A stretch of 64,000 bases of DNA from Bradymonas sp963697525 (GCA_963697525.1 OY969087.1:6634001-6698000); one strand, 5' to 3'; positions 53,919 through 63,510 are shown, numbered from the stretch's first letter. Notes: generated by a model from the letters alone, not told the origin. Translations and numbers: made by a program.

Positions 53919-54351
53919 CGAAGCCGGGAAACTTCTTGTCCAGCGGAAACGGCACCGGGTTGCCGTCGGCGACGTGGCCGACGTTCGTGTGGTGCTGGTT
54001 GTCCTTGGAGTTGCCCTCGTCATCGCCCGAGCTCGAGTCGTGTGTGATCTTGGAGATGTGCAGTGTGGCACAGTCGTCACACTGATGCACGCGCATCAAC
54101 ACGGGGGTGGCACGATCGAAATCGGGCCCCTGTTTGAGGGAGGGCTTGCTGTCATCGTTGTCCAGGCGCGCGCCATCGACCGACGCCGCGTGGGTGTAGG
54201 ACGCCTGGGCCTCGGGAGCCTGGGCCTCGGGGCCCTCGTTCGGCACGCGGGCGTCCGCCGGCGAGTCCACCGGCGCAGCCATGTCACCGCAAGCCGTGCC
54301 CAGCAGGCACAGGCTCAGCGAAACGACGACGATACGAAGATATTGGCGCAT
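53914..54351 (-). CDS. Small lipoprotein of unknown function
   Basis: 145 residues. The signal peptide ends in LLGTAC (lipobox), lipidated Cys at about residue 21. The mature part is acidic and hydrophilic with a CDDC motif in MRVHQCDDCATLHISKI and a His/Asp/Asn-rich stretch (DNQHHTNVGHVADG) that could bind metal. No family recognised. A GTG at 54372 is an alternative start; the ATG at 54351 fits the signal peptide. Its stop overlaps the presumed start of the next exported protein. Confidence 0.6.
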   Translation of the reverse strand: MRQYLRIVVVSLSLCLLGTACGDMAAPVDSPADARVPNEGPEAQAPEAQASYTHAASVDGARLDNDDSKPSLKQGPDFDRATPVLMRVHQCDDCATLHISKITHDSSSGDDEGNSKDNQHHTNVGHVADGNPVPFPLDKKFPGFD

Positions 54352-54399
54352 GGTTTTGTCCGTTGTCACCACGCCGACCGGGCCGGCCAGTGCAGTATA

Positions 54400-57279
54400 T
54401 CAGCCCTTGAGGCGTTGCTTAAGCGACGACAGCTCGCTGTCGGCGTTGATGATCTGGCTAAGCCGCGAGCGGTTCAGCTGCAGCAATTCGGCCGCCTGGG
54501 TAATGTTGCCATCGGTGCGCTCGAGGGCGGCGCGAATGCATTCGTGCTCCAGGCGGCGCTGTTGTTCGCGCAGCGAGGTCTGCCCCTCGAGAATTTCGTG
54601 GGCGATGGCCAGCACCCGAGACGACGGCAACACACCGGCGTCGAGGCCGTCGGCGGAGGCGCCGGGGCGAAGCCGGCGCGCGCGCGAAAACAGCTCGTGG
54701 TGCAGCGGCTGGGCGAAGTAGGCGTCGCGGAAAGCATCGGGCACCGACTCGGCACGCAGGTGCACCAGGCCGATGGCCTCGTCGAGCACGTCCACGGCGT
54801 CGTCGAGGCGTGCGGCCTCCTCGAAGAGCGTCGCCAAAAGCAACGCGGCGCGGCAACGCCCGTGATGGTAGCCAGCCTCGTCGAGCTGCTCGAACGCCTC
54901 GCGCGCCAATCGGCGAGCCTGCAAGGTGTGGCCGTCGCGGCCGGCGAGGTGGGCGCGTACCAGCCGGGCGAGCCCCTCGACGCGCGCCGAACCGGTGGCG
55001 TCCACCCGCGCCAGGAGGTCGCGCGCGTCATCGACCTCGTCGAGCTCCAGGTGGGCCAGCGCCGCCTGCAATTGCTCCTTGGGGCCGTGAAACGCCAGCG
55101 ACTCGACGTCGGCGAAGCGCTCGCGAGCGCGCTGCATGATCCCCAACGCCTCGCGGTAGCGGCCCTGCTCGAAATAGATACCGGCGCGTGCGGCCGCGCC
55201 ATAGGCGGCGATGCGAAGCGGACGCGGACCGTAGGGCTCGCGCTCCAGGTGGGCCAGCGCCTGCAGGGCGCGCTCGAGCGCCCCGACGTCCTGGTACAGC
55301 GTGGCCAGGTTGTAGGCCGCGGTGTAGTAGACCGCCGAATTGCCGGCACGCGACGCCGACTCCAGCGCCTCGGTGTAGGCTGGAAACGCCTCCTGGAAGC
55401 GCCCCTCCCCCTGATGGAGCATGCCCAGGTTGAGCAAGATCCCGCCGCGGTCGACCCCGACGACCTTGCTGGCCGAGGCGGCCGCTGCCTCCAGGTAGGC
55501 GGCCGCGGGCTGCAGCTCGCCAAGCTGCATGGCGACGATGCCCAGGTTCGCCTGGGCGCGGCAGCCGGCGGCCTGGGCGCGTGTCGCCTGGGCCAGGTCG
55601 CGCACTTGCTCGAAGTGGCGCCGCGCCGCCAGGTAATCCTGGGCGTAGATGGCGAGTTTCCCCAATAAGTTATGCGCCCGAAGCGACCACGCGCTTCGCG
55701 CGGCGTCGTCGAGCTCAGCATGCGTGTCGACGTCGGCGACGAGCTGGTCGGCCAGCTCGTGGGCGCTGCCGTGCTGCCCGCCTAGATAGGCCGCCTCGGC
55801 CAGGCCGAAGCGCGCGCGCAGCGCGTCGATGCCAGCCTCCTCCACCATCTGCAGCGCCCGCTCGAACCCGCGGCGCGCGGCGTCGTGCTCACCGGTGGTC
55901 AGGAATAGCTCCGCGCGAAGAAGCTCGACGTCTGCGGGCACCCGGGCGCCCCACTGCTCGGCGAGTTCCTCACAGCGCACCAGCGCCTGGCGGTGGTTGT
56001 CCTCGGCGCGCTCGACGTCGACCAACAGCCGCAGCACCGCGCGCGCCTGTTCGGTGTGGGCGTGGTTGGCCAGCACCGCCGTGCGGGCCTCCTCGAGCAA
56101 CCAGCGCGCCCGGCCCGCTTCACCTTGATCGACCAGCCCACTGGCCACCTCGATGGCGCGCTCGACGTCGCGGCGGGTGCCGTCGGCGCGCAGCCGAAAC
56201 CGGGCGCACGCCTCGTCGTCGCCCGCCGCACAAAATAGCTCGGCCAGGCGCCCGGTCAGCGCCTGGAGGCGTTGGGGCTCGAGGCGCTCGACCAATTTCT
56301 GCGAAAAGCTGGGCTCGTCGATGAGCAGGGAGAGGCGGGTGCCATCGACGCGCCGATGAATGAAGCCGCGATCGAGCAGCGCCTCGGCGGCGCCGGCATC
56401 GAGCCCGTCGGCGGGCACCGCCTGGCCGGCGACGGCCAGCAAGTCGAGCAGGTCGCGCTCGTCGCGCGCAAGCTGCTCGTAGCGGTGCAGCAACAGGTCC
56501 TCGACGTTGTCGGGCAGGTCGTCGAGCAGCGCGCGCAGCCGGGGCAGGCTTCCCCCGGTGGAGTGCACCAGCCGAGTGAGCACGTCCGCCTGGGCCAGGT
56601 AGGCGCGAAGCTCCGCCGGGGCGGTGGCCGCGGCGTCGACCGTCTCGAAGCCCAGCGCGCCGGTGTCGATGCCCACGCTGTCGGGCTCACCCACGAACAC
56701 GACCGTGCCGCCGGTGCGCGCCCCGCCGTCCAACTGCGGCATCAGCTCGGGCGCCAGCGACGCGATGGGATCGGCGAAGATGCGCGACAGAAACGATCCC
56801 AGCCGATCGGCGGCGTCTTCGCCGAGAAAATCGGGGTGCAGCACCACCAGCGTCGCCGGAATCTGACGGGCCAGTAGCGTCCACAGCCGGGCAACGAGCT
56901 CGTCGCGCCCGGCGTGGGCGGGGGCATCGACGCCGGCCGGGCGTTCGCCGGCGAGGCGCGTGCGCCCAAAGAGGGTCTCGGCCAGGCGCACCGCCGGCGT
57001 CGACGGGGTCGCCTGGCGGCTGACCTGGGTGAAATACGACTCGGCCAACCGCTCGAGCACCGCCCCGCCCGGAGGGCCCTGGGCGGCGTCGAAGACCAGC
57101 AGAATGGTGCCGTCCTCCCGGTGCAGCTCGCGCAGCTTGTCAAAGCGCTCGCGCACCTGCGCGGGGTACATCCCGCGCACGACCCGCCCCTCGAGCCGAT
57201 CGTGGTGGGCACGCCACCACTGCGGCGAAAAGTCCTCGGGGCCCGGCCCGGAGAGTGCTTGCGACTTGTCAGCAGACAT
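54400..57279 (-). CDS. Large TPR regulator with Fis-type HTH and degenerate ATPase-like N-terminus
   Basis: 959 residues. The N-terminal about 370 residues follow the layout of a STAND-type ATPase, but ILLVFDAAQGPPGGAVLERL occupies the place of Walker A and lacks the Gly-Lys-Ser/Thr, and IPATLVVLHPDFLGEDAADRL sits where Walker B would be. From about 380 to 860 there are many TPR-like helical pairs (GRFQEAFPAYTEALESASRAGNSAVYYTAAYNLATLYQDVG and others). The C-terminus (about 905-945, HECIRAALERTDGNITQAAELLQLNRSRLSQIIN) is a Fis-family helix-turn-helix. It is likely a transcriptional regulator or activator-interacting protein; target unknown. Divergent from the small lipoprotein gene at 57571. 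Confidence 0.8.
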   Translation of the reverse strand: MSADKSQALSGPGPEDFSPQWWRAHHDRLEGRVVRGMYPAQVRERFDKLRELHREDGTILLVFDAAQGPPGGAVLERLAESYFTQVSRQATPSTPAVRLAETLFGRTRLAGERPAGVDAPAHAGRDELVARLWTLLARQIPATLVVLHPDFLGEDAADRLGSFLSRIFADPIASLAPELMPQLDGGARTGGTVVFVGEPDSVGIDTGALGFETVDAAATAPAELRAYLAQADVLTRLVHSTGGSLPRLRALLDDLPDNVEDLLLHRYEQLARDERDLLDLLAVAGQAVPADGLDAGAAEALLDRGFIHRRVDGTRLSLLIDEPSFSQKLVERLEPQRLQALTGRLAELFCAAGDDEACARFRLRADGTRRDVERAIEVASGLVDQGEAGRARWLLEEARTAVLANHAHTEQARAVLRLLVDVERAEDNHRQALVRCEELAEQWGARVPADVELLRAELFLTTGEHDAARRGFERALQMVEEAGIDALRARFGLAEAAYLGGQHGSAHELADQLVADVDTHAELDDAARSAWSLRAHNLLGKLAIYAQDYLAARRHFEQVRDLAQATRAQAAGCRAQANLGIVAMQLGELQPAAAYLEAAAASASKVVGVDRGGILLNLGMLHQGEGRFQEAFPAYTEALESASRAGNSAVYYTAAYNLATLYQDVGALERALQALAHLEREPYGPRPLRIAAYGAAARAGIYFEQGRYREALGIMQRARERFADVESLAFHGPKEQLQAALAHLELDEVDDARDLLARVDATGSARVEGLARLVRAHLAGRDGHTLQARRLAREAFEQLDEAGYHHGRCRAALLLATLFEEAARLDDAVDVLDEAIGLVHLRAESVPDAFRDAYFAQPLHHELFSRARRLRPGASADGLDAGVLPSSRVLAIAHEILEGQTSLREQQRRLEHECIRAALERTDGNITQAAELLQLNRSRLSQIINADSELSSLKQRLKG

Positions 57280-57570
57280 GGTGCAGGCTCCTCAAACGAG
57301 AATGCAGATGTCGACGAAGGGACGATGCCCCACAGGGCACGATCGCAACGAAGACAGTACAAGCACTTCTTGCAAGAAATGATCCGTTAGGCGGCGCACA
57401 CCGCCCCGCGACGCCGCCTCGCAGCGGTCCGGGCGGTTGCTCATCGCGCCGGCGTGGTTCTCTTTGAAGTAGAGGCCGCTGGAGTCCGACCAGACGCGAC
57501 ACCGCCAACGTTCGGGGGAACCGCGGGGTGCTCCCGGGGAGCACGGCCCACGGCCACAGGGGAAGCCACC

Positions 57571-58152
57571 ATGACTCTTCGAATTTCTCTTTGGGTGCTC
57601 GCCGTGACGGCGGGGCTGCTGTTGGGGACCGTCGGCTGCCACGGCGACCCGGGCTGGGACAATCCCAATCGCCAGCGCCACCCGGCGCCGCCGGTGAACC
57701 ACGATCAGGTCAAGAGCCTGGCGGAGCTCGAGCGCAGTTGGAAGGAGCAAGATACCCGTTCGGCCGCCCAGCGCCGGGCCGACGAGCAATTGGAGGCGAA
57801 GACGCGCCAGAAGTTGCACATCGACGAGTTCACCCGCGAGTCGCTGACCACGGCGATGGCCTACCTGGGCGACGCGCTGCGGGTGGGCCTGGCCGAGCTG
57901 GGCGAGCTCGCCCCCTCGCCACCGCCGAAGAAGGCCGTGGGCGGCGGGCCGCCAGCGAAGGCGGCGTCGCCCCCGAAACCGGCATCGAAACCGGCGTCGA
58001 AGCCGGCCTCCTTGGGCCCCGAGCCCTCCGGCGCCGGCCGCTCCCCTCATGGCCCCTCCCACGACGCCCAATCCGGCGACCGCCCGTCTCGGGATGGCCT
58101 GTCGCGTGGAGCAGGGACCGAGCCTGCCGCCCCGCCCAATGACCGTATGTAA
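57571..58152 (+). CDS. Small Pro/Ala-rich lipoprotein
   Basis: 193 residues. The signal peptide (MTLRISLWVLAVTAGLLLGTVGC) gives lipidation at Cys23. A helical, charged middle (SLAELERSWKEQDTRSAAQRRADEQLEAKTRQKLHIDEF) is followed by a Pro/Ala/Lys/Ser low-complexity tail. No family recognised. The 57280-57570 region upstream is the divergent promoter area with the TPR-Fis gene. The DUF389 gene follows 41 bp downstream. Confidence 0.65.
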   Translation: MTLRISLWVLAVTAGLLLGTVGCHGDPGWDNPNRQRHPAPPVNHDQVKSLAELERSWKEQDTRSAAQRRADEQLEAKTRQKLHIDEFTRESLTTAMAYLGDALRVGLAELGELAPSPPPKKAVGGGPPAKAASPPKPASKPASKPASLGPEPSGAGRSPHGPSHDAQSGDRPSRDGLSRGAGTEPAAPPNDRM

Positions 58153-58193
58153 GCGGGACTGCACGCCGTCTCGAACCAGGAGACCCAGCCGAC

Positions 58194-59225
58194 ATGGCGC
58201 TTCGGCTCATCGAAATGCGACTGGCCGGGGATCACTCCGCCGAGATCAGCGACGCCCTCGACGAGGTCCCCCACGTTGATCTGTGGAATATCATGGCGCC
58301 CGACGGCGACCAATTGTGGCATATCCTGGCGCGCGGCGAGCAGGTCGAGGCCCTGGTGGACGCCCTCGAAGAGCACTTCTCGAAGGAAGAAGGCTTTCGT
58401 CTGATCGTGTTCAATATCGAGGCGGTCATTCCCCGCCCGGAGGACGAGGAGGAACCGGAGCGGGAACGCGAACAAGCCAAGGAGCCTGAAGGGGACCAGC
58501 ACAGCGCGCCCATCAATATCGAGGAGCTCTACGAGGACGTCACCCACGGCATGGAGCTCACCTGGGGGTACGCCGCGATGGTCGGGGCCTCGGCGGTGGT
58601 CGCGGCGGTGGGCGTGTTCCGCAACGACCTGGTCTTGCTCATCGGGGCGATGATCATCGCCCCGCTGCTCCACCCCAATATGGCGTTGTCGTTGGCGACG
58701 ACGATGGCTGATCTCGATCTGGGCAAGCGCGCCCTGAAAGTGGGGGGATTGGGGGCGCTGGTGACGGTGCTGGTGGCGGTGGCCTTCGGGCTGCTGCTGC
58801 CCTTCAACCCCAGCCCGGCGATGGCCAGCCTGCGCACCACCGTGGGCCTGCTCGACGTGGCCGTGGCCGCCAGCGCCGGGGCGGCCGGGGCGCTGTCGTT
58901 TACCACGGTCAAGCCCAGCGGGATCGTCGGCGTGATGATCGCCGCCGCCCTGCTGCCGCCGCTGGTCAGCTTCGGCATGCTCATGGGCGCCGGTCACCTG
59001 CAGATGGCCGTGGCGCCTTTTCTGCTGGTGCTCGTCAACGTCATCTGCATCAACCTGTCCGGGGTGGTCACCTTCTTCGTCCAACGAATTCGCCCGCGAG
59101 CGCGTTGGGAAGAGGAGCGGGCCCGCCACGCGTTCCGCCGGGCGCTGGCCATCTGGCTGGGCCTATTGGGGGTGCTCGTCGCGCTGGGCTACTTCGCCGG
59201 CCACTATTGGACGATCCTTTTGTAA
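58194..59225 (+). CDS. DUF389 (TIGR00341) membrane protein
   Basis: 343 residues. A soluble N-terminal domain (about 1-78) and an acidic linker (EDEEEPEREREQAKEPEGD) lead to about six transmembrane helices. The DUF389 landmark is LIGAMIIAPLLHPNMALSLA, followed by SFTTVKPSGIVGVMIAAALLPPLVSFGMLMG. The function of the family is not established; hydrophobic-segment symmetry suggests a transporter or channel. It converges closely on the AI-2E-type gene (9-bp gap). Confidence 0.88.
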   Translation: MALRLIEMRLAGDHSAEISDALDEVPHVDLWNIMAPDGDQLWHILARGEQVEALVDALEEHFSKEEGFRLIVFNIEAVIPRPEDEEEPEREREQAKEPEGDQHSAPINIEELYEDVTHGMELTWGYAAMVGASAVVAAVGVFRNDLVLLIGAMIIAPLLHPNMALSLATTMADLDLGKRALKVGGLGALVTVLVAVAFGLLLPFNPSPAMASLRTTVGLLDVAVAASAGAAGALSFTTVKPSGIVGVMIAAALLPPLVSFGMLMGAGHLQMAVAPFLLVLVNVICINLSGVVTFFVQRIRPRARWEEERARHAFRRALAIWLGLLGVLVALGYFAGHYWTILL

Positions 59226-59234
59226 CCGGGCGGC

Positions 59235-60515
59235 TCACGCCTTCAACAACTCGCCCAGCGGGCGAATATCGTCGACGTGCATGGCCACGGCCTTGATCGC
59301 CGCCAGGATGGGGATGGCCAAAAACATGCCGATGGCCCCCCACAACCAGCCCCAGAAGACCAGGGCGAGCATGACCGCCAGACTGTTGAGCTCGAGGTGG
59401 CGGCCCAGCACCACCGGAGTGATGAGGTTGCCCTCGATGCCGGTCAGCGTGGCGTAGATGAGCACCACCAAGAACACCGACTCGAAGGTGCCGAATTGGG
59501 TGTAGGCCACCAGCGCCGGAAAGATCGCCCCCACGACCGGACCGACGTAGGGCACGAAGTTGAACAGACCCGCCAAAATACCCAACAACAACACGTAGTT
59601 AAGCCCGTAAATCCAATAACAAAGCATCACCGCCAGGGCGAGCAGCGAGTTGGTGGCAAAGCGGTTGAATAGGTAGCGCTGCACGTCGCGGTTGACGTTC
59701 TGGAGCACCTCCAAGAGCATCTCGCGCCGGTGCGGCGTGGTGCCCATGATGTTGATGAGCTTGACGCGGATCGAGGGCGCCTCCACGAGCATGAAAAACA
59801 GCACGAAGATGCAGGTCAACGCCTGGGCCAAAAAGCCCAGCAGGCCGGACAGCCCGCCGGCGATATACGAGGAGGCGCGCACCCACAGCGCGCTGGTCTG
59901 CTCGAGCAGGGATTTGCCCGGGCTGGTCAGAAGCGGCGGGGCGCGCGTGCTCGGCGACGACAGGGGGTTGGTCGCCGGCGGGTCGGCGTCGGGCAGATCA
60001 TCTTTGCCGCCCTTGGAGCGCCGGATCGGCTGCAGATAGGTCTCCACGCGCGACTGCAAGTCGACGAGTTCCTCGCGAAGCTCCTTGACGCTGTCGGCGA
60101 TGCGGCCCTCGTAGCGGGCGAGGTCGGCGGCAAACGAACCCAATTGGTTGCCGATGAGGATCCCCGTGGACACCGTCAGCGCCACCGCCAATACGACCAC
60201 GATCAGCGAGGCCACCCCCCGCGGCATATACACCTGGGTGCGCGGGATGCGCAGGCGCATCATCAACTTGACGAAGGGGTTGAGCACGTAGGCCAAAAAC
60301 AGCGCCAGCACCACCGGGATGAGGATGACGCTGGCATAATTGAGCAGAGCGACGCCCATGCCGAAGGCCAACAGCAAGATGGCGCCGCGGATCACATGCA
60401 CTTCGTGGAAAAACCGCAACTCGTCGCCCGGCGCGTCGGGCGTCGGCTGCGGGCTGTCCACTTCTCCACCCGCCATCGGCTCCATGCACTGCTCCAACGT
60501 CCCTCGAGGACCCAA
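59235..60515 (-). CDS. AI-2E/PerM family transporter
   Basis: 426 residues, about eight hydrophobic segments in the AI-2E transporter (PerM/UPF0118) pattern, with VALFLAYVLNPFVKLMMRL, a central hydrophilic loop extended by a Pro/Ser-rich insert (DLPDADPPATNPLSSPSTRAPP), and FNFVPYVGPVVGAIFPALVA and GIEGNLITPVVLGRHLELN near the end. Members move autoinducer-2 or sodium/protons in some bacteria; the substrate is unknown here. The N-terminus may start at one of two Met codons (residues 1 or 11). Confidence 0.88.
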   Translation of the reverse strand: MGPRGTLEQCMEPMAGGEVDSPQPTPDAPGDELRFFHEVHVIRGAILLLAFGMGVALLNYASVILIPVVLALFLAYVLNPFVKLMMRLRIPRTQVYMPRGVASLIVVVLAVALTVSTGILIGNQLGSFAADLARYEGRIADSVKELREELVDLQSRVETYLQPIRRSKGGKDDLPDADPPATNPLSSPSTRAPPLLTSPGKSLLEQTSALWVRASSYIAGGLSGLLGFLAQALTCIFVLFFMLVEAPSIRVKLINIMGTTPHRREMLLEVLQNVNRDVQRYLFNRFATNSLLALAVMLCYWIYGLNYVLLLGILAGLFNFVPYVGPVVGAIFPALVAYTQFGTFESVFLVVLIYATLTGIEGNLITPVVLGRHLELNSLAVMLALVFWGWLWGAIGMFLAIPILAAIKAVAMHVDDIRPLGELLKA

Positions 60516-60604
60516 ACCACCGATCCTATGGTGGCATCCCGCGCCTTCAGAGGCAAAGAAATTCCGCGGTCGGCGGCGAGCTTAAACTTTACTCATGAAC
60601 CACA

Positions 60605-62176
60605 ATGGGCAAGAATATAGCGTGTTTACACGGTGGGGGTCCGACGCATCGCCCAAACCAGGTTAAAGCAGTGCCCCACGAATCATTCTGGAAGCAGTAT
60701 CTCGACGCTGCGCCCGACGCCATCTTCATGGTGGATGAAGCAGGCCAGATTCAGTACGCCTCTGCCCAGGTCCACCGCCTGTTCGGCTACCACCCCGACG
60801 AGCTCGTCGGCCAATCGATCGAGGCGCTGCTGCCCGAAGAAGTCCACGCCGCCCACCGCCTGCACCGCCGCGAGTATATGCGCGCCCCCAGCGTGCGCCC
60901 GATGAGCCTGCGAAGCTCGCTGTTGGGCCAGCGCAAGGACGGCTCGAAATTTCCAGCCCACATCAGCTTGAGTCCCATTTTCGTCGACGGGGAGATCCAC
61001 GTGCTCGCCTCGGTGCGCGACATCTCCGAGCTGGTCGAGGTGCAGCACAAACTGGAGCGCGCCGGCCGGCGATTGCAACGGCTCATCGAGGCGATGCCCG
61101 ACGCGGTGGCCGTGCACCGCGAGGACCGCGTGATCTTCGTCAACCAATCCCTGGTCAATTACCTGGGCTACGACTCACGCGACGAGCTCGTGGGCATGCC
61201 CGTGCTGAATATCGTCTACCCGGACGACCGCGCCGAGGTCAGCGCGCGCATCGCCAAGATGCTCGAGACCGGCGAGAAGCAGCCCCCGCGCGAGGAGCGC
61301 TTCCTGCGCAAGGACGGCGGGATCATCAACGCCGAGGTACACGTGCAGCCCATTGACTTCGAGGGCGCCCCGGCGCTCGTGGTCATCGGGCGCGACACGA
61401 CCCACAAGAAGGAATTGCTGGCCCGTGCGATGCAGATGGACCGCAAGCTGGCGGTGGGGACGCTGGCCAGCGGCGTGGCTCACGAGATCAACAACCCGCT
61501 GGCCTACGCCAAGGGAAACGTCGACTTTGCGCTGGCCATGCTGCGCGGCGCCGAGCAACGCGGCGAGCCGTTGTCGACGGACGAGATACACGAGCTGACC
61601 GAGGCGCTCGGCGACAGCGCGCAAGGGTTGGGGCGCATCGCCAGCGTGGTCAGCAACCTGGATACCTTTTCCGATCCCCCGGGCAACGAATGCGTGCCCA
61701 CCAACCTCGAAGAAGTGCTCGAACGCACTCTCAGCCTGGTATTTCGCCAGGACACGGCCGCGTTGGTCGTGCGCGACCTGCACGGGGTGCCGGCCGTCAG
61801 TGCGCGGCGCGGCCAGCTGGCCGAAGTGCTCGTCAACCTGCTGACCAACGCGCTGCTGGCGGTCCAGACCGACCCCGGCGGCCCGGGCCAGGTGCGCGTG
61901 CGCACCAGCTACACCGACGGGAAAGTGTGGGTGGAGATCGACGACGACGGCCCGGGCATCCCCGCCGACGTCCTGCCGCACGTCTTCGACCCCTTCTTTA
62001 GCACCCGCACCACCGGCGAAGGCACCGGGCTGGGGCTGACGATCGCGCGCAATGCCATCGAGAGCATGGGCGGCAAGATCGAGCTGCAAAGCACCGCCGG
62101 CCAGGGCACGCGGGTGCGCTTCTGGCTTCCCAGCGTGGAGGCGCTGACGCGGCGCGGCGCGCACCCCTCGAGCTGA
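60605..62176 (+). CDS. Soluble PAS-domain sensor histidine kinase
   Basis: 523 residues, no transmembrane helix, so a cytosolic sensor. PAS 1 is about 25-145 (AAPDAIFMVDEAGQIQYAS), PAS 2 about 150-270 (LIEAMPDAVAVHREDRVIFVNQS). The H-box has His293 (GVAHEINNPL), followed by ATPase motifs N (VNLLTNALLAV), G1 (DDDGPGIPADVL) and G2 (TGEGTGLGL). No receiver domain or adjacent response regulator is present (orphan). The ATG at 60605 lacks a ribosome site; a GTG at 60671 (VPHESFW), with AGG upstream, is a good alternative. Confidence 0.87.
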   Translation: MGKNIACLHGGGPTHRPNQVKAVPHESFWKQYLDAAPDAIFMVDEAGQIQYASAQVHRLFGYHPDELVGQSIEALLPEEVHAAHRLHRREYMRAPSVRPMSLRSSLLGQRKDGSKFPAHISLSPIFVDGEIHVLASVRDISELVEVQHKLERAGRRLQRLIEAMPDAVAVHREDRVIFVNQSLVNYLGYDSRDELVGMPVLNIVYPDDRAEVSARIAKMLETGEKQPPREERFLRKDGGIINAEVHVQPIDFEGAPALVVIGRDTTHKKELLARAMQMDRKLAVGTLASGVAHEINNPLAYAKGNVDFALAMLRGAEQRGEPLSTDEIHELTEALGDSAQGLGRIASVVSNLDTFSDPPGNECVPTNLEEVLERTLSLVFRQDTAALVVRDLHGVPAVSARRGQLAEVLVNLLTNALLAVQTDPGGPGQVRVRTSYTDGKVWVEIDDDGPGIPADVLPHVFDPFFSTRTTGEGTGLGLTIARNAIESMGGKIELQSTAGQGTRVRFWLPSVEALTRRGAHPSS

Positions 62177-62190
62177 TCTCACCGAATTGA

Positions 62191-63222
62191 TCAAGCACGG
62201 AGCCGATGTCGTCGCCGCTCGGCGAGCACCTCGTCGAGGCGGTCGAAGGCGTCGGCGATGGCCTGGCGGATCTCGGCGCCGTGAAACAACCACCCGGTGG
62301 TGTGGCCACCGTCGATCCAGCGCAGCTCGGCGCCGCGCCAGTGGCGGTATAGCTGCATCGATTGGGAGGGGGGCACGAATTCGTCGTTGAGCGCCCCCAC
62401 GATGATGGCGGCCTCCGGGGCCACCGGGCTGCCGTGCTCGCTGAGCGCCAGCGACGACAGAGTCTGGCGCATCATCATCTCGGCGCGCTCGGCGCTGCCG
62501 GCCTCGGCGGCCAACTGCTGCCAATCACAGATATCGCGCAGCGGACTCTCCACAAGCGGCGCCACGGCGGTGTCGCCGGCGGCGCAGGGGATGGCGGCGA
62601 CCGGAAACGGCACCGTCTGGGCAGCGAACCCGGCGATAAAGCCGCCCATGCTGTAGCCGGTCACCCCCACGCGCTCGAATCCCTCGTCGCGCAGCCAGGC
62701 GAGCAAGGCGCGCGCCTCTTGGACGGTCGCCAGGTTCATCATCAACTGGTCGGTCATGCGCCGCAGTCGCGTCTGGTGCTGGCCGATCGGCCGGCGCGGC
62801 CCGTAATACGGATTCTGCAAGATGACCGCGCCGATGCCCTCGTCGAGCAGCGGCCCCGACAGCAGCCGGCGGCCCAGAAAGGTGGCGTCGCCGGTGCCGG
62901 CCAGGTGCACGCACACCGCCGGGCGCGGCGAGCGAAACGGCTCGGGCGGCAATAATAGTTGGAAATAGGCCGCCCGCGCCTCCGGGGGCAACGGCAGGTG
63001 GCGCGCCGGGGTGGTGAACCACCCTTCGAAGAGGTGGGAGCCGTCGAGGCGGCGCTTGCCGTCGATCCACTTGACCTCAATGCGAGGCGGCGGGCCGACC
63101 TGGCGGGCAGCGTCGACCAGCCACTCGAGCAGGTCGGAGTCGCCCCACCCCTCGTAGTACATCTTGGGGATGCTCGTGAGGTATGCGACGGCGCGATCTA
63201 CCAGGCGATCGACGAGTTCCAT
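62191..63222 (-). CDS. ABHD18-like alpha/beta hydrolase
   Basis: 343 residues. The ABHD18-family motif HLAGTGDATFLGRR, NPYYGPRRP, the nucleophile elbow GYSMGGF and a C-terminal GGHTTGW with the catalytic His are all visible; the acid is likely in GALNDEFVP. No signal peptide. It would hydrolyse an ester or amide, substrate unknown. It converges with the histidine kinase gene (14-bp gap) and diverges from the lipoprotein at 63511. Confidence 0.8.
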   Translation of the reverse strand: MELVDRLVDRAVAYLTSIPKMYYEGWGDSDLLEWLVDAARQVGPPPRIEVKWIDGKRRLDGSHLFEGWFTTPARHLPLPPEARAAYFQLLLPPEPFRSPRPAVCVHLAGTGDATFLGRRLLSGPLLDEGIGAVILQNPYYGPRRPIGQHQTRLRRMTDQLMMNLATVQEARALLAWLRDEGFERVGVTGYSMGGFIAGFAAQTVPFPVAAIPCAAGDTAVAPLVESPLRDICDWQQLAAEAGSAERAEMMMRQTLSSLALSEHGSPVAPEAAIIVGALNDEFVPPSQSMQLYRHWRGAELRWIDGGHTTGWLFHGAEIRQAIADAFDRLDEVLAERRRHRLRA

Positions 63223-63510
63223 GGAGAGTCCTTGGGCGAGTGCCGGCCGCCCTCACCGTAACATTCGTCGTGGGGTTGGTCGATGGGGCGGGCTCGCCCC
63301 CCGCCGGGGTGGAGGAACTCGCGGCCTGTTCGGCCCGCTGCCAACACACTGCCAACAGACTGCCAACACCTTGCTAATTTTTTGCTAACTTTTACTATAT
63401 TCCCAGCAAATAAGCGATTATAGTACCGCCACGTCATGGAAGTCCCCGGGCAGTGTTTGATTGGGGGGAGGACGGCCCGTCCCTTACCCCGTTCAAATAC
63501 GAGGCGATAT
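63223..63510. promoter_or_regulatory. Divergent promoter region with AT-rich block
   Basis: 288 bp between the hydrolase (-) and lipoprotein (+) genes. The centre (about 63371-63425) is unusually AT-rich for this genome and contains TATATT at 63396-63401 and TATAGT at 63419-63424, possible -10 elements for the plus-strand gene. Just upstream are five 11-bp-phased repeats (listed separately). A reliable -35 is not obvious. Confidence 0.45.
63338..63392 (+). repeat. Five 11-bp phased YTGCYAA repeats
   Basis: CTGCCAA begins at 63338, 63349 and 63360, and TTGCTAA at 63371 and 63382, giving a constant 11-bp period, about one helical turn. The copies therefore face the same side of the DNA, which fits cooperative binding of a regulator or an iteron-like array. 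The array is immediately upstream of the presumed promoter of the gene at 63511. Confidence 0.7.

Noticed and set aside
63338..63392. Minus-strand TTGGCAG repeats as a sigma54 promoter (GG-N10-GC)
   Set aside because: The 11-bp period automatically creates GG-N10-GC spacing in each pair; the rest of the consensus is poor and the downstream gene has no sigma54-type context.
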